A stretch of 64,000 nt of DNA, from positions 1 through 64,000 of the forward strand of contig NZ_SCML01000031.1 of NCBI RefSeq assembly GCF_005503365.1. The letters run 5' to 3'. The position numbers and the translations under genes are program-made. The notes under the pieces were generated by a model. That model was not told the DNA's origin. It worked only from the letters and a program-made list of their open reading frames with translations, and made no database searches. Shown piece by piece: positions 55,624 through 64,000 of this stretch (position 1 is its first letter; each line of letters opens with the position of its first letter). Source of the stretch: Hydrogenophaga sp. 2FB. GTDB lineage: Bacteria; Pseudomonadota; Gammaproteobacteria; Burkholderiales; Burkholderiaceae_C.

Positions 55624-58041
55624 ATGTTGTTTGAAGACCCCGTTGCCCCGTCCTCCCCGCTGCTCGCGGGCCTCAATGCCGAGCAAGGCGCCGCCGTGGC
55701 GCTGCCGCCCGAGCATGCGCTCATCCTCGCGGGCGCCGGCTCGGGCAAGACGCGGGTGCTCACCACGCGCATTGCGTGGCTGCTGCAGACCGGGCAGGTG
55801 TCGCCCGGCGGCATTCTCGCGGTGACCTTCACCAACAAGGCCGCGAAGGAAATGATGACGCGGCTGTCCGCGATGCTGCCGGTAAACGTGCGTGGCATGT
55901 GGATCGGCACCTTTCACGGCCTGTGCAACCGCCTGCTGCGCGCGCACCACAAGCTGGCGAATCTGCCCGCCACGTTCCAGATCCTGGACACGCAGGACCA
56001 GCTCTCGGCCATCAAGCGCCTGTGCAAGCAGTTCAACGTCGACGACGAGCGCTTTCCGCCCAAGCAAATTCAGTACTTCATCAGCGGCTGCAAGGAAGAT
56101 GGGCAACGCCCGCGCGACGTGGTTGCGCGCGATGAGGAGACGCGCAAGAAAGTGGAGCTGTATGGGCTCTACGAAGAACAGTGCCAGCGCGAAGGCGTGG
56201 TCGACTTTGGTGAGCTCATGCTGCGCAGCTACGAAGTGCTGCGCGACAACGACCCGATCCGCGAGCACTACCAGCGGCGCTTTCGCCACATCCTGATCGA
56301 CGAGTTCCAGGACACCAACCGCCTGCAGTACGCCTGGATCAAGATGTTCAGCACGCCACCGCTGGCGGGTCTGGGCGATTCGACCAACGCGGTGTTCGCC
56401 GTGGGCGACGACGACCAGAGCATCTACGCCTTTCGCGGCGCGCGCGTGGGCAACATGGCCGACTTCGTGCGCGAGTTCAACGTGCGCCACCAGATCAAGC
56501 TGGAGCAGAACTACCGCAGCGCGAGCAACATCCTGGATTCGGCCAACCAACTCATCAGCCACAACACGCACCGCCTGGGCAAGAACCTGCGCACCGACGC
56601 GGGCGCAGGCGAGCCGGTGCGCGTGTTTGAAGCCACCAGCGATTTCGCCGAAGCGCAGTGGATGGTCGACGAAATGAAACAGCTCGCGCGCGAAGACGTG
56701 CCGCGCAGCGAAATGGCCGTGCTCTACCGCAGCAACGCCCAAAGCCGCGTGGTGGAAACCGCGCTGTTCAACGCGGGCTTGCCGTACCGTGTGTACGGTG
56801 GCCTGCGCTTTTTCGAGCGCGCCGAAATCAAGCACGCGCTGGCTTACCTGCGCCTGCTGGAGAACCCGCACGACGACACCAGCTTTCTGCGCGTGGTGAA
56901 TTTCCCGCCACGCGGCATCGGTGCGCGCAGCATCGAGCAGTTGCAGGACGTGGCGCGCGCGTCGGGCTGTTCGCTGCACGATGGTGTGAGTGCGGTGACC
57001 GGCCGTGCCGGTGTCGCCATTGGCGCGTTCGTGGCCAAGCTCGATGTGCTGCGCGAGCGCTCCGATGGCATGACCCTGTCCGAGATCATCGAGCTGGTGC
57101 TCGCGCACAGCGGCCTGGTGGAGCACTACCGCAACGAGCGCGAAGGGCAGGACCGGGTGGAAAACCTGGAGGAACTGGTGAGCGCCGCCAAGAGCTTTGT
57201 CGGCATCGAAGGCTTTGGCCGCGACGCGGTGGCTCGCTCGGGAGATGCCCCAGGGCAAGCGCTCACGCAGAGCCCGGCGAGCCAGGGGCTGGATGCGTCT
57301 TTGCCCATGCTGGACGAAGCCCTGGCCCCCGATGCCGAAACCGGTGAGACGATGAGTCCGCTCGCCGCCTTCCTCACCCACGCCGCGCTCGAGTCCGGCG
57401 ACAACCAGGCTCAGGCCGGGCAGGACGCCGTGCAGCTCATGACGGTGCACGCCGCCAAGGGCCTGGAGTTCGATTGCGTGTTCATCACCGGCATGGAAGA
57501 GGGCCTGTTCCCGCACGAGAACTCGATGAGCGACCGTGATGGTCTGGAGGAAGAGCGCCGGCTGATGTACGTGGCGATCACGCGCGCGCGCAAGCGGCTC
57601 TACCTCAGCCACTCGCAGACGCGCATGCTGCACGGCCAGACGCGCTACAACATGAAGAGCCGCTTCTTCGACGAGTTGCCCGAGGCCTGCCTGAAATGGC
57701 TCACGCCGCCACAGCCGGCCTGGTCCGCGCCGGTGGCGGGTGGGGGCGGGCAGTGGCAGAACGGCCGCCGCAACTTCGGCGCGCCGGCCGCGCTGCAGCC
57801 GTCGTGGTCGCCGGGCTTCAAGGAGCGGGGCGACCCCAAAGGGCTGGGCCAGAAAGCCCCCGAGCCCGATCGCGGCACCGAGATCCGCGCGGGCCTGGCC
57901 GTGTTCCACAACAAGTTCGGCGAGGGCAAGGTGCTGGCGGTGGAAGGCGCGGGCGACGACGCCCGCGCGCAGGTCAACTTCACGCGCCACGGCACCAAAT
58001 GGCTGGCGCTCAGCGTGGCCAAGCTCACGCCGATCGAGTGA
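55624..58041 (+). CDS. UvrD/Rep/PcrA-family DNA helicase
   Basis: Superfamily 1A 3'-5' helicase, 805 residues from ATG 55624. Motif I ILAGAGSGKT (to residue 43), Ia VTFTNKAAKEM, II DEFQDTN from 226, III GDDDQSIYAFRGA, IV EQNYRS, V LMTVHAAKGLEFD, VI YVAITRARKRLYLS. The C-terminal part has GQWQNGRRNFGAP and a final KVLAVEGAGDDARAQVNF, typical of UvrD's tail. Acts in nucleotide-excision and mismatch repair or replication restart. Confidence 0.93.
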   Translation: MLFEDPVAPSSPLLAGLNAEQGAAVALPPEHALILAGAGSGKTRVLTTRIAWLLQTGQVSPGGILAVTFTNKAAKEMMTRLSAMLPVNVRGMWIGTFHGLCNRLLRAHHKLANLPATFQILDTQDQLSAIKRLCKQFNVDDERFPPKQIQYFISGCKEDGQRPRDVVARDEETRKKVELYGLYEEQCQREGVVDFGELMLRSYEVLRDNDPIREHYQRRFRHILIDEFQDTNRLQYAWIKMFSTPPLAGLGDSTNAVFAVGDDDQSIYAFRGARVGNMADFVREFNVRHQIKLEQNYRSASNILDSANQLISHNTHRLGKNLRTDAGAGEPVRVFEATSDFAEAQWMVDEMKQLAREDVPRSEMAVLYRSNAQSRVVETALFNAGLPYRVYGGLRFFERAEIKHALAYLRLLENPHDDTSFLRVVNFPPRGIGARSIEQLQDVARASGCSLHDGVSAVTGRAGVAIGAFVAKLDVLRERSDGMTLSEIIELVLAHSGLVEHYRNEREGQDRVENLEELVSAAKSFVGIEGFGRDAVARSGDAPGQALTQSPASQGLDASLPMLDEALAPDAETGETMSPLAAFLTHAALESGDNQAQAGQDAVQLMTVHAAKGLEFDCVFITGMEEGLFPHENSMSDRDGLEEERRLMYVAITRARKRLYLSHSQTRMLHGQTRYNMKSRFFDELPEACLKWLTPPQPAWSAPVAGGGGQWQNGRRNFGAPAALQPSWSPGFKERGDPKGLGQKAPEPDRGTEIRAGLAVFHNKFGEGKVLAVEGAGDDARAQVNFTRHGTKWLALSVAKLTPIE

Positions 58042-58060
58042 GCTGAGCCAGCGGCGCCGG

Positions 58061-58405
58061 TCAGTTCGCGCCGGTGGCTTTGGACACGTAGGCCGCGAGC
58101 GCGGCAATCTGCGCATCGCTGAGCTTGCCGTTGTAGGACGGCATCTGTCCGATGCCATTGCGCAGGGCGGTGGCCACGCGCTTGGCGTCGGGTTTGAGCT
58201 CGTCCAGGCTCGGGCCCACGGCGCCTTCGGCCCCGGCGTCCTTGAGCGTGTGGCACACGGCGCAGGCCGGCACCGAACCTTGCATGAACAAGGCCTTGCC
58301 TTGCTGCAGTAGGGCGGCGTTGTCGGCGGCCGATGCCGGCAGTGCGATGGCGGCCAGCGCCCAGGCGGCGATGCCCAGGGCAGTTGTGTGGAACCGACGC
58401 GTCAT
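58061..58405 (-). CDS. sorB: Sulfite dehydrogenase cytochrome c subunit (SorB-like)
   Basis: Periplasmic c-type cytochrome, 114 residues. Signal peptide ends ALPASA. Heme site CAVCH (Cys48, Cys51, His52); distal Met88 in GIGQMPSYNGKLS. It overlaps the molybdoenzyme stop (ATGA) and accepts electrons from it. Order and overlap match sorAB. Confidence 0.88.
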   Translation of the reverse strand: MTRRFHTTALGIAAWALAAIALPASAADNAALLQQGKALFMQGSVPACAVCHTLKDAGAEGAVGPSLDELKPDAKRVATALRNGIGQMPSYNGKLSDAQIAALAAYVSKATGAN

Positions 58406-59634
58406 GCCACGCTCACTTTCACGGCGTGGTCGAGCCAGCTGGTGTTGTTGTAGCCACCGGCGTTTTCCACGCGCTGCTCGGGCTGCACGTTGCCGGCGGT
58501 GTCGGTGGCGCGGCTGGCCAGCGTGAACTGGCCCGCGGGCAGGCGTGCCGCGAACACGAACTGACGCCAGGCAAAGCGGCCCAGGTCGGGCCCCACCAGG
58601 CGCGCGAGCTGCCAGGTCTTGCCGCCATCCAGCGACACCTCGACCTTGGCCACGCCATTCATGCCGCCGAACGCCACGCCATGGATCTGCGCGTCGCCCG
58701 CTTTCAGGGTAGCGCCGTCCGTGCCCGGCCCGTTGATCCAGGACTTGACCGACATCTCCTGCACCGATGGCTGCGAAGGGTCGCCCTTGGCGCCGGGTGG
58801 GGAGATGCGGTAGCCGTGCGACATGATGCGCGCGTCGGTTTCCTTGGCCGTGAAGGCCAGGCGCTTGATGTACTTGATCTGGTTCACGCCGGTGTAGCCC
58901 GGCACGATCAGGCGCAGCGGGCCGCCATGGGCCAGCGAGATCGGCGTGCCGTTCATTTCCCAGGCCAGCAGGGCATCGTTCATGGCGCTGGCGGGCACCG
59001 AGCGCTCGACGATGATGCTCTTGGGGTCCAGGCCATCGGGCAGCTTCTCGCCACCGGTGCCGGTGAGGTGGAGCATGCCGGCGTTCAGGCCGCCGAGCGC
59101 GTCGACCACCCAGCGCACGGGCACGCCGCTCCAGACCACGCAGCCCGCCGCGCCTACCTGCCACGGCGTGCCGCTGGGTTTGCTGGGGAAGTAACCGCGG
59201 CCGTTGCCGGAGCACTGCATCACCATGGCGGTGGTCTCGATGCCCATGCGCTTGAGGTCGCCCAGTGTGAGCTTGCGCGGGTTCTTGACGCCTTCGATCT
59301 CGATCACCCAGGCGTCGCGGTCGGCCAGGATGGCGGCGTCGGGCGCGGGCAGGTTGTTGCGCAGGTAGAGCTGTTCCGACGGCGTGATGACGCTGGTGCC
59401 GAACGCGCTGCGTTTGGTCTCGATGGTGGTGCTGCTGTGCACGATGAGGCTGGGCGCATCTTTCCAGCCGACATACGCGGGCAGCGGCTTGGCCGCGCCG
59501 GCCACGGCGGGTGCCGGCGTTTCGCCAGCCGCGGCGGCCGTGCGGCCGAAGCCGGCCAGGCCGGCGGCGGCCAGAGCGGCACCACTGCCAGCGAGCAGCT
59601 GGCGGCGGGGGAGCGACGTGGGTTGTGGGTTCAT
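58402..59634 (-). CDS. sorA: Sulfite dehydrogenase molybdenum subunit (SorA-like)
   Basis: Periplasmic molybdopterin sulfite-oxidising enzyme, 410 residues. Tat signal SLPRRQLLAGSGAALAAAG. Mo-coordinating Cys141 in MVMQCSGNGRGYF; other family marks are PLRLIVPGYTGVNQIKYIKRL and the C-terminal dimerisation domain with KVEVSLDGGKTWQLARL. Oxidises sulfite to sulfate with electrons to SorB. Preceded by anti-sigma and ECF genes. Confidence 0.9.
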   Translation of the reverse strand: MNPQPTSLPRRQLLAGSGAALAAAGLAGFGRTAAAAGETPAPAVAGAAKPLPAYVGWKDAPSLIVHSSTTIETKRSAFGTSVITPSEQLYLRNNLPAPDAAILADRDAWVIEIEGVKNPRKLTLGDLKRMGIETTAMVMQCSGNGRGYFPSKPSGTPWQVGAAGCVVWSGVPVRWVVDALGGLNAGMLHLTGTGGEKLPDGLDPKSIIVERSVPASAMNDALLAWEMNGTPISLAHGGPLRLIVPGYTGVNQIKYIKRLAFTAKETDARIMSHGYRISPPGAKGDPSQPSVQEMSVKSWINGPGTDGATLKAGDAQIHGVAFGGMNGVAKVEVSLDGGKTWQLARLVGPDLGRFAWRQFVFAARLPAGQFTLASRATDTAGNVQPEQRVENAGGYNNTSWLDHAVKVSVA

Positions 59635-59710
59635 CTCAAGGTCTCCGAGGGATGGGGCGTTGTGCGCCGGTTGGGGTGAATGGATGTGCGGGTGTGGATC
59701 GGCGGGCGGT

Positions 59711-60319
59711 TCAGCCTGGTCGAGCCACCGGTGCGCGTTGCAGCGCGGCCTGGGCCACCGCCAGGGCTTTCTTCTGCTGGGCCACCAGCAGCAAGGGCTT
59801 GCCCTCGCGCGAGCGGATCACTTTCCAGTGCGCGCTGTTCCACCAGCCACTGGACTCGCTCAGGTCCACGGGCTGGTCGAACGCGTACACCGTGACCATG
59901 CCGCCCTTTTCGAAGAAGGTGGTGAGGTGGTAGGCCGTGTGACCCTCGATGTCGCACGGTCGCATGAGCTGCGGGAAGCCGGGCAACACCTTCGCGTCGG
60001 GCATGCCCAGGTGCGCCAGCAGCTGGCGCGGGTCCATGAAGCTGCCGCGCAAGGTGCGCTCGTGGTACTCGTGATCGATCGCGTTGCGCACCACCGCGGG
60101 CGGGCGCATGGCCAGCACCGCGCCGGTGCCGGTGGCGGCCAGCAGCAGGCCGGCAAGGAAGCGCTGGACCGGGCGCCGCTTGAGCAGAGGCGCAGGTCGG
60201 CGGAACAGGTGGGGTGGGGCTTCGCCCGGTTCGTAGGCCAGGGCCAGTTCGGCGCGCGCGCGCAGATCGAAGGCGCTGTCGTCGCGCGCGCTCGTGGGGT
60301 GTTGATCGTCGTGGCTCAT
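59711..60319 (-). CDS. Predicted membrane anti-sigma factor
   Basis: A 202-residue protein with a polar N-terminal 45 residues, one membrane helix (FLAGLLLAATGTGAVLAM) at about 56-73 and a periplasmic C-terminal domain. It begins 1 bp after the ECF sigma gene ends. Such single-span partners sequester the sigma factor. There is no ZAS His-Cys motif visible, so the assignment comes mainly from position and topology. Confidence 0.75.
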   Translation of the reverse strand: MSHDDQHPTSARDDSAFDLRARAELALAYEPGEAPPHLFRRPAPLLKRRPVQRFLAGLLLAATGTGAVLAMRPPAVVRNAIDHEYHERTLRGSFMDPRQLLAHLGMPDAKVLPGFPQLMRPCDIEGHTAYHLTTFFEKGGMVTVYAFDQPVDLSESSGWWNSAHWKVIRSREGKPLLLVAQQKKALAVAQAALQRAPVARPG

Positions 60320-60320
60320 C

Positions 60321-60860
60321 TCAAACCTTTCGCAGGCGTGCGCCCGACATGCCAGTAGCCTGCGCGGGTACAGGTTGAGGGGGTGTCGTCATGGCCGACT
60401 TGAGGGCGTCGCGCGCCCGCGCCAGGCGCGAGAGCACGGTGCCCGGCGCGATCTCCAGCGCCTCGGCCATGCGGGCGGTGGGCATGTCGTCGAAGTAATA
60501 GAGCACCAGCACCTCGCGGTGGATCGGTGCGATGCGGCTCAGCGCCTTCACGACGTCGAGCTTGTCGTCCAGCCCGTGGTCGGGGGCGGCCTCTTCCGGG
60601 TGGTCCTCATCGTTGAGCGACACCACATCGGCGGGCGCGAGATGGCGGAACGCGCTGCGCCGCATGATCTGGAAAAGCCAGGCGCGGGCCAGCCCGGCCT
60701 CGCGCAGCTGGTCGCGGTGGCGCCACGCGTTGGCGAAACAGTCCTGGACCACGTCCTCGGCCAGGGCGCGCGAACCCGTCAGCGCCCACGCGCTGCGAAA
60801 CAGGAAGCGGTAATGCTCCCGCACCCAGGTGTTGTATCGGGACTCGGCAGACTGGAACAT
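60321..60860 (-). CDS. ECF-family RNA polymerase sigma factor
   Basis: Sigma-70 ECF factor, 179 residues. Region 2: YRFLFRSAWALTGSRALAEDVVQDCFANAWRHRDQL. Region 4: LSRIAPIHREVLVLYYFDDMPTARMAEALEIAPGTVLSRLARAR. A polar C-terminal tail follows. It heads a unit with its anti-sigma factor and sorAB, so it probably activates sulfite oxidation. Upstream, GGAAT and GGAAC lie close to the start on the minus strand, but no convincing -35/-10 pair could be fixed. Confidence 0.92.
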   Translation of the reverse strand: MFQSAESRYNTWVREHYRFLFRSAWALTGSRALAEDVVQDCFANAWRHRDQLREAGLARAWLFQIMRRSAFRHLAPADVVSLNDEDHPEEAAPDHGLDDKLDVVKALSRIAPIHREVLVLYYFDDMPTARMAEALEIAPGTVLSRLARARDALKSAMTTPPQPVPAQATGMSGARLRKV

Positions 60861-60968
60861 GGTGATCTAGAGCGCCAGTAGACCCGTTCCATTCCCTCCG
60901 CTTGAAAAAATAGTTGTGAGGCGGGCCGTTGCGGCCCACCCCGATCCGCCGCAGGGCGGGTCGTGGGA

Positions 60969-63119
60969 TCAGGTCCCGATCACGCCACCGTCGTTCTTCG
61001 TGATCACGATCGTGGCGGAACGCGGCCGTTGGCCCGCGCCGTAGCCCGCGTTCGCCGGCCACCGGCTCTCGAACTTCGACGGGTCGTTCACATCGGCCAT
61101 CCTGGTGTTCTCACCGGCGTGCTGGACGTTCACGAAGATCGTGCGGCCATCGGGCGTTTCGGTGATGCCGGTGATCTCGGCGCCTTTCGGGCCCACCAGG
61201 AAGCGCTTGAGCGTGGCGGTCGTCTGCGGTTTGCCGACGTGTGTCGTCACGGTGCGCTCGCCGTGCGCCAGCGCCTTGCTGCCACCGTCGCCACGCTGGC
61301 CGGGCAGGGCAGCGAGCAGCATGCAGTTGGTGGTGTCGGTGTAGGCGCCGTCGTCGGTCTGGATCCAGCACACACCGGTGGCTTTGCTGAACACCAGGCC
61401 ATCGGGCGAGGACAGGTCGTTTTCCGCGGTCAGGTGCGAGAGGTTGACGGTCGACTTGTCGGCACCGGCTTCGGCGCCGAACAGGTAGATGTCCCACAGG
61501 AAGCTGGCGTCGGTCGGGGCCTTCTCGGCCAGGCGCACGATGTGGCCGTTCACGTTGCCCTTCTGTTCCTTGCCGGCCTTGAGGTCGGTGTAGGCGCGCG
61601 GGTTGGCCGGGTCGGCGGTGGCCGGCGTGCGGTTGCTGTTGTTGGTGAGGGTGATGTACACCTCGCCGTTCTTCGGGTTCACGCCGCCCCATTCCGGGCG
61701 GTCCATCTTCGTCGCGCCCACCGCGTCGGCGGCCAGGCGGGTGAAGACGGCCACGTCGGCGTTGCTCTTGAATTCGAAGTACGAGCTGTTGGCGATGACG
61801 GGGTTGTCCATCGACAGCTCCAGCCACTCGCCGCTGCCGTCGTCCTTGAAGCGCGCCACGTACAGTGTGCCCTTGTCGAGGTACTTGTCGCCCGCGGCGA
61901 GGCGGTTGGCCGGCCTGGCGTCGGCCGCGTCCCACTTCGCGTCGGACACGAACTTGTAGATGTACTCGCCGCGCGAGTCGTCGCCCATGTAGGCCACCAC
62001 CGGCTGGCCGGTGGTGGCGCGCGCGAAGGTCGCGTTTTCGTGGCCCAGGCGGCCGAGCGCGGTGCGCTTGCGCAGGGCCTGGCGCTTGTCGTAGGGGTCG
62101 ATCTCGACGATATAGCCGAAGGTGTTCATCTCGTTGCGGAAGTCGTCCTTCGCGCTCGCGCCGATGGCGCTGTTGTTCCAGCGCGTGTAGGTGTCGCTCG
62201 CGCCACCGCTTTCCCAACCGTGGCGGCTGGCCGCGCCGGCCTTGCGGCCGTAGCGGTTGAGGGCCTGCACCTGCTTGTCCTTCTTGCGCGCGTCGTCGTC
62301 CTTGGCGTCGCGGAAGAAGTAGCCGAACCAGTTCTCTTCACCCGAGATGAAGGTGCCCCAGGGCGTGCGGCCGGTGCCGCAGTTGTTGAGCGTGCCACGG
62401 GCCTGCGTGCCGTCGGGGCTGTACTTGGTCACCAGGTGCTCGCTGCCGCGCGCCGGGCCGTGGATGGCGGTCGGGGTCATGGTGGTCACGCGGCGGTTGA
62501 ACGCCGAGCCCGGCTTCGCGGCCCAGGCCTTGCCGTCGGTCTGCACCTCCACGACCGCGATGCCGTGAATCATGAGTTCCTTGTCGATCTCGGCCGCCGG
62601 GCGTGGCAGTGTGGACGTGCCGCCGTTGGCGTGGATGAAGAAGGAACTGAGCTTTTCGTCGGTGGTGGCCTCGTGGTTCATGGCCAGCAGGCCGCGCGAG
62701 GCGAAGGTGTCGGACGGCTGGCCCGAAGCATCGAGGCCGAACCATTCGATGCCATCGTGGTGGTCGCCCGCACGGTTGCCGAAGTCGGCGTCGGTGCCAT
62801 CGTTGCGGTAGGCCGGTGTGTCGGCGGTGAGCGGATCGCCCAACGCGTAGATCACGCGCGCGGTGTAGCCGGCGGGCACGCTGACCTGGTCGGCCATGGT
62901 CTTGGCCACGGGCGCGAAGCCCAAGGCGTTGACGGGCGCGACCGGACCCAGGGTGCTGCAGCCGCTCAGGGCTGCAGCGCCGCCCAGCGCCGTTGCGCTG
63001 GCGGCACCCACACCACCGCGCAGCAGGCTGCGGCGGCTCAGGCGGGCGTGCAGGACATGGTCGAACGCGGGGTTGGCGCTGGTGTTGGAATCTTCGTCGT
63101 TGAAATGGGCGTGGGGCAT
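60969..63119 (-). CDS. phoX: PhoX-family alkaline phosphatase
   Basis: Tat-exported calcium/iron-dependent phosphomonoesterase, 716 residues. Tat signal LSRRSLLRGG at 27-36 with a lipobox-like LSGC at 51-54, then PAGYTARVIYALGDPL, HHDGIEWFGLD, LLAMNHEATTDEKL and SPDGLVFSKATGVCWIQTDDG. ATG at 63119 (MPHAHFNDED) is chosen; one at 63146 is upstream. A Pho box lies 49-66 bp upstream. Supplies phosphate from organic esters under phosphate limitation. Confidence 0.92.
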   Translation of the reverse strand: MPHAHFNDEDSNTSANPAFDHVLHARLSRRSLLRGGVGAASATALGGAAALSGCSTLGPVAPVNALGFAPVAKTMADQVSVPAGYTARVIYALGDPLTADTPAYRNDGTDADFGNRAGDHHDGIEWFGLDASGQPSDTFASRGLLAMNHEATTDEKLSSFFIHANGGTSTLPRPAAEIDKELMIHGIAVVEVQTDGKAWAAKPGSAFNRRVTTMTPTAIHGPARGSEHLVTKYSPDGTQARGTLNNCGTGRTPWGTFISGEENWFGYFFRDAKDDDARKKDKQVQALNRYGRKAGAASRHGWESGGASDTYTRWNNSAIGASAKDDFRNEMNTFGYIVEIDPYDKRQALRKRTALGRLGHENATFARATTGQPVVAYMGDDSRGEYIYKFVSDAKWDAADARPANRLAAGDKYLDKGTLYVARFKDDGSGEWLELSMDNPVIANSSYFEFKSNADVAVFTRLAADAVGATKMDRPEWGGVNPKNGEVYITLTNNSNRTPATADPANPRAYTDLKAGKEQKGNVNGHIVRLAEKAPTDASFLWDIYLFGAEAGADKSTVNLSHLTAENDLSSPDGLVFSKATGVCWIQTDDGAYTDTTNCMLLAALPGQRGDGGSKALAHGERTVTTHVGKPQTTATLKRFLVGPKGAEITGITETPDGRTIFVNVQHAGENTRMADVNDPSKFESRWPANAGYGAGQRPRSATIVITKNDGGVIGT

Positions 63120-63167
63120 GGCGATGACCTTGGGTGAATGGATCACCTCGGATCATGTGCAAGCCGT

Positions 63168-63185
63168 GTGAAAGTCTGGTGACAG
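63168..63185 (-). promoter_or_regulatory. Pho box upstream of phoX
   Basis: On the minus strand: CTGTCAC, 4 bp CAGA, CTTTCAC. Two heptamers 11 bp apart, matching the CTGTCAT direct repeats of PhoB sites at 6 of 7 and 5 of 7 positions. Confidence 0.7.
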
Positions 63186-63222
63186 ATCGGGTCGTTTTCC
63201 GTGACGGCGCGCGGCCAGGCAC

Positions 63223-64000
63223 TCACGCCGTCTGGGCTCGCCGCCACGCGGCGGGTGGTTGACCCACCAGGCGCTTGAAGGCGCGCGCGAAGGCGGCCTC
63301 GGAGTCGTAGCCCACCTCCTGGGCGATGGCGGCCACCTTGGCATTGCCCTTGCGCAGCAGTCCCGCACCCAGTTGCATGCGCCAGTCCGTCAGGTACTGC
63401 ATCGGCGCCTGCCCGGTCAGGTCGACGAAGCGATCGTGCAGGGCCGATCGCGACAGCCCTACCTGCCGCCCCAGCTCCTCGACGCTCCACGGGTCTGCCG
63501 GACGCTCGTGCATCAGCGCGATGGCCTGTCCGACGTGCCGGTCGCGCAGGGCGCCCAGCCACCCCGCCGAGCCCGGCGGCAGCGATTCCAGGTAACGCCG
63601 CGCCGCATCGACAAACACGAATTCGCTCGCGCGCTCCAGGATGGCGGCGCTGCCGGCGCGGCGCTCGCGCGACTCGGCCACCGCCTGGTCGAGCAGTTGC
63701 GTCGTCCATGTCCCCAAGGCGCCGGCGGGCAGGTGCAACTGGGGTGGCAAGGCGTTGATCAGTGGGTTGAAGGGCTTCATGTCGCAGGCGACAAAACCGC
63801 ACACCACGACCGAGCGTGCGTCGTCGGCAGGGCCCGGCAGGCCGGGCCGCAGCACGCCGCGGTGGTAGGCCACGGCGATCGGCTTCGGATCGTTGCGTGT
63901 CTCGTACCGCCAGCTGCTCTGATCCTCGATCGCATGCATGCCCGGCGCGCTGGAAATCACGTGACCGTCACCGCGCGGAAACATGATGATGTCGCCGGTG
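63223..64000 (-). CDS. AraC-family regulator, 5' end beyond window
   Basis: Effector-binding cupin followed by two helix-turn-helix motifs. The frame is open to the window end (TGDIIMFPRGDGHVISSAPG), so the N-terminus is missing. The DNA-binding half is complete: WSVEELGRQVGLSRSALHDRF and AAIAQEVGYDSEAAFARAFKRLVGQPPAAWR. It lies next to phoX on the same strand; its own target is not evident. Confidence 0.88.
   Translation of the reverse strand, partial: TGDIIMFPRGDGHVISSAPGMHAIEDQSSWRYETRNDPKPIAVAYHRGVLRPGLPGPADDARSVVVCGFVACDMKPFNPLINALPPQLHLPAGALGTWTTQLLDQAVAESRERRAGSAAILERASEFVFVDAARRYLESLPPGSAGWLGALRDRHVGQAIALMHERPADPWSVEELGRQVGLSRSALHDRFVDLTGQAPMQYLTDWRMQLGAGLLRKGNAKVAAIAQEVGYDSEAAFARAFKRLVGQPPAAWRRAQTA

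Noticed and set aside
55519..58158. 879-codon open frame on the minus strand opposite the helicase gene
   Set aside because: Shadow of the UvrD-family gene with all helicase motifs intact on the other strand.
60963..63137. 724-codon plus-strand frame opposite phoX
   Set aside because: Shadow frame; Val/Gly/Arg-rich without domains, while the minus strand encodes a clear PhoX.

Overview
The window reads as chromosomal DNA of a high-GC Gram-negative betaproteobacterium, most likely order Burkholderiales, family Comamonadaceae. The support is two Bug/TctC-type solute receptors without their own permeases, a fused indolepyruvate:ferredoxin oxidoreductase, an ECF-controlled SorAB sulfite dehydrogenase, a PhoX phosphatase behind a Pho box, very tight ATGA-type gene overlaps and GC-rich codon use. 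I cannot name a genus. No insertion sequence, prophage, integrase or CRISPR array is visible. The first gene (orn) and the last (AraC regulator) are cut by the window edges.

Layout. 1-2.3 kb: orn and a PiT phosphate transporter. 2.3-9.7 kb: a seven-gene catabolic operon (DUF1537 acid-sugar kinase, RuBisCO-like protein, VOC-fold protein, four-part ABC importer) divergent from a LacI regulator. 10-12 kb: RhlE-type RNA helicase with a long leader and a strong terminator. 12.1-14.2 kb: an isolated lower-GC gene for a leucine-rich-repeat-like protein with a (AGC)12 microsatellite. 14.4-20.4 kb: a tripartite RND efflux operon. 20.8-23.8 kb: SugE, AhpD-like protein, MocR regulator and FMN azoreductase, with a shared 9-mer in two promoters. 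23.8-29.1 kb: LysR, Bug receptor, hydroxylaminobenzoate-lyase-like protein and nitroreductase (a pnb-like nitroaromatic module), then MarR and a Bcr/CflA exporter. 29.2-33.9 kb: ankyrin protein, Hsp70-like protein and a ybhP-clsB-ybhN envelope lipid operon. 34-38.2 kb: fused indolepyruvate ferredoxin oxidoreductase divergent from an Lrp/AsnC regulator. 38.3-41.2 kb: a stress-type group (phosphoribosyltransferase, DUF6496 mini-protein, disordered Q/G/Y/R protein, SDR). 41.2-50.9 kb: eleven minus-strand genes combining a succinate-dehydrogenase-like complex, class I fumarase-like subunits, a divergent amidohydrolase, two LysR regulators, a Bug receptor and a TSUP permease. 51-55.4 kb: tRNA-Ala(CGC), a 3-hydroxyisobutyrate-dehydrogenase-like protein, GntR, an alpha/beta hydrolase and guaC with a terminator in its leader. 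55.6-64 kb: UvrD-family helicase, sorAB with anti-sigma and ECF sigma genes, phoX and an AraC regulator.

The two most interesting units are catabolic. In the first, a kinase and a RuBisCO-like protein with an intact carbamate-lysine motif sit only 5 bp apart beside a VOC protein and an amino-acid-type ABC importer. This resembles the kinase/RLP pair of 3-oxo-isoapionate breakdown but lacks the oxidoreductase that pathway needs. In the second, an SDH-like complex, a fumarase-like pair and an amidohydrolase without the usual metal ligands look like oxidation and hydration of a substituted succinate whose identity is unknown. Gene calls rest on reading protein motifs by eye; substrates are inferred.
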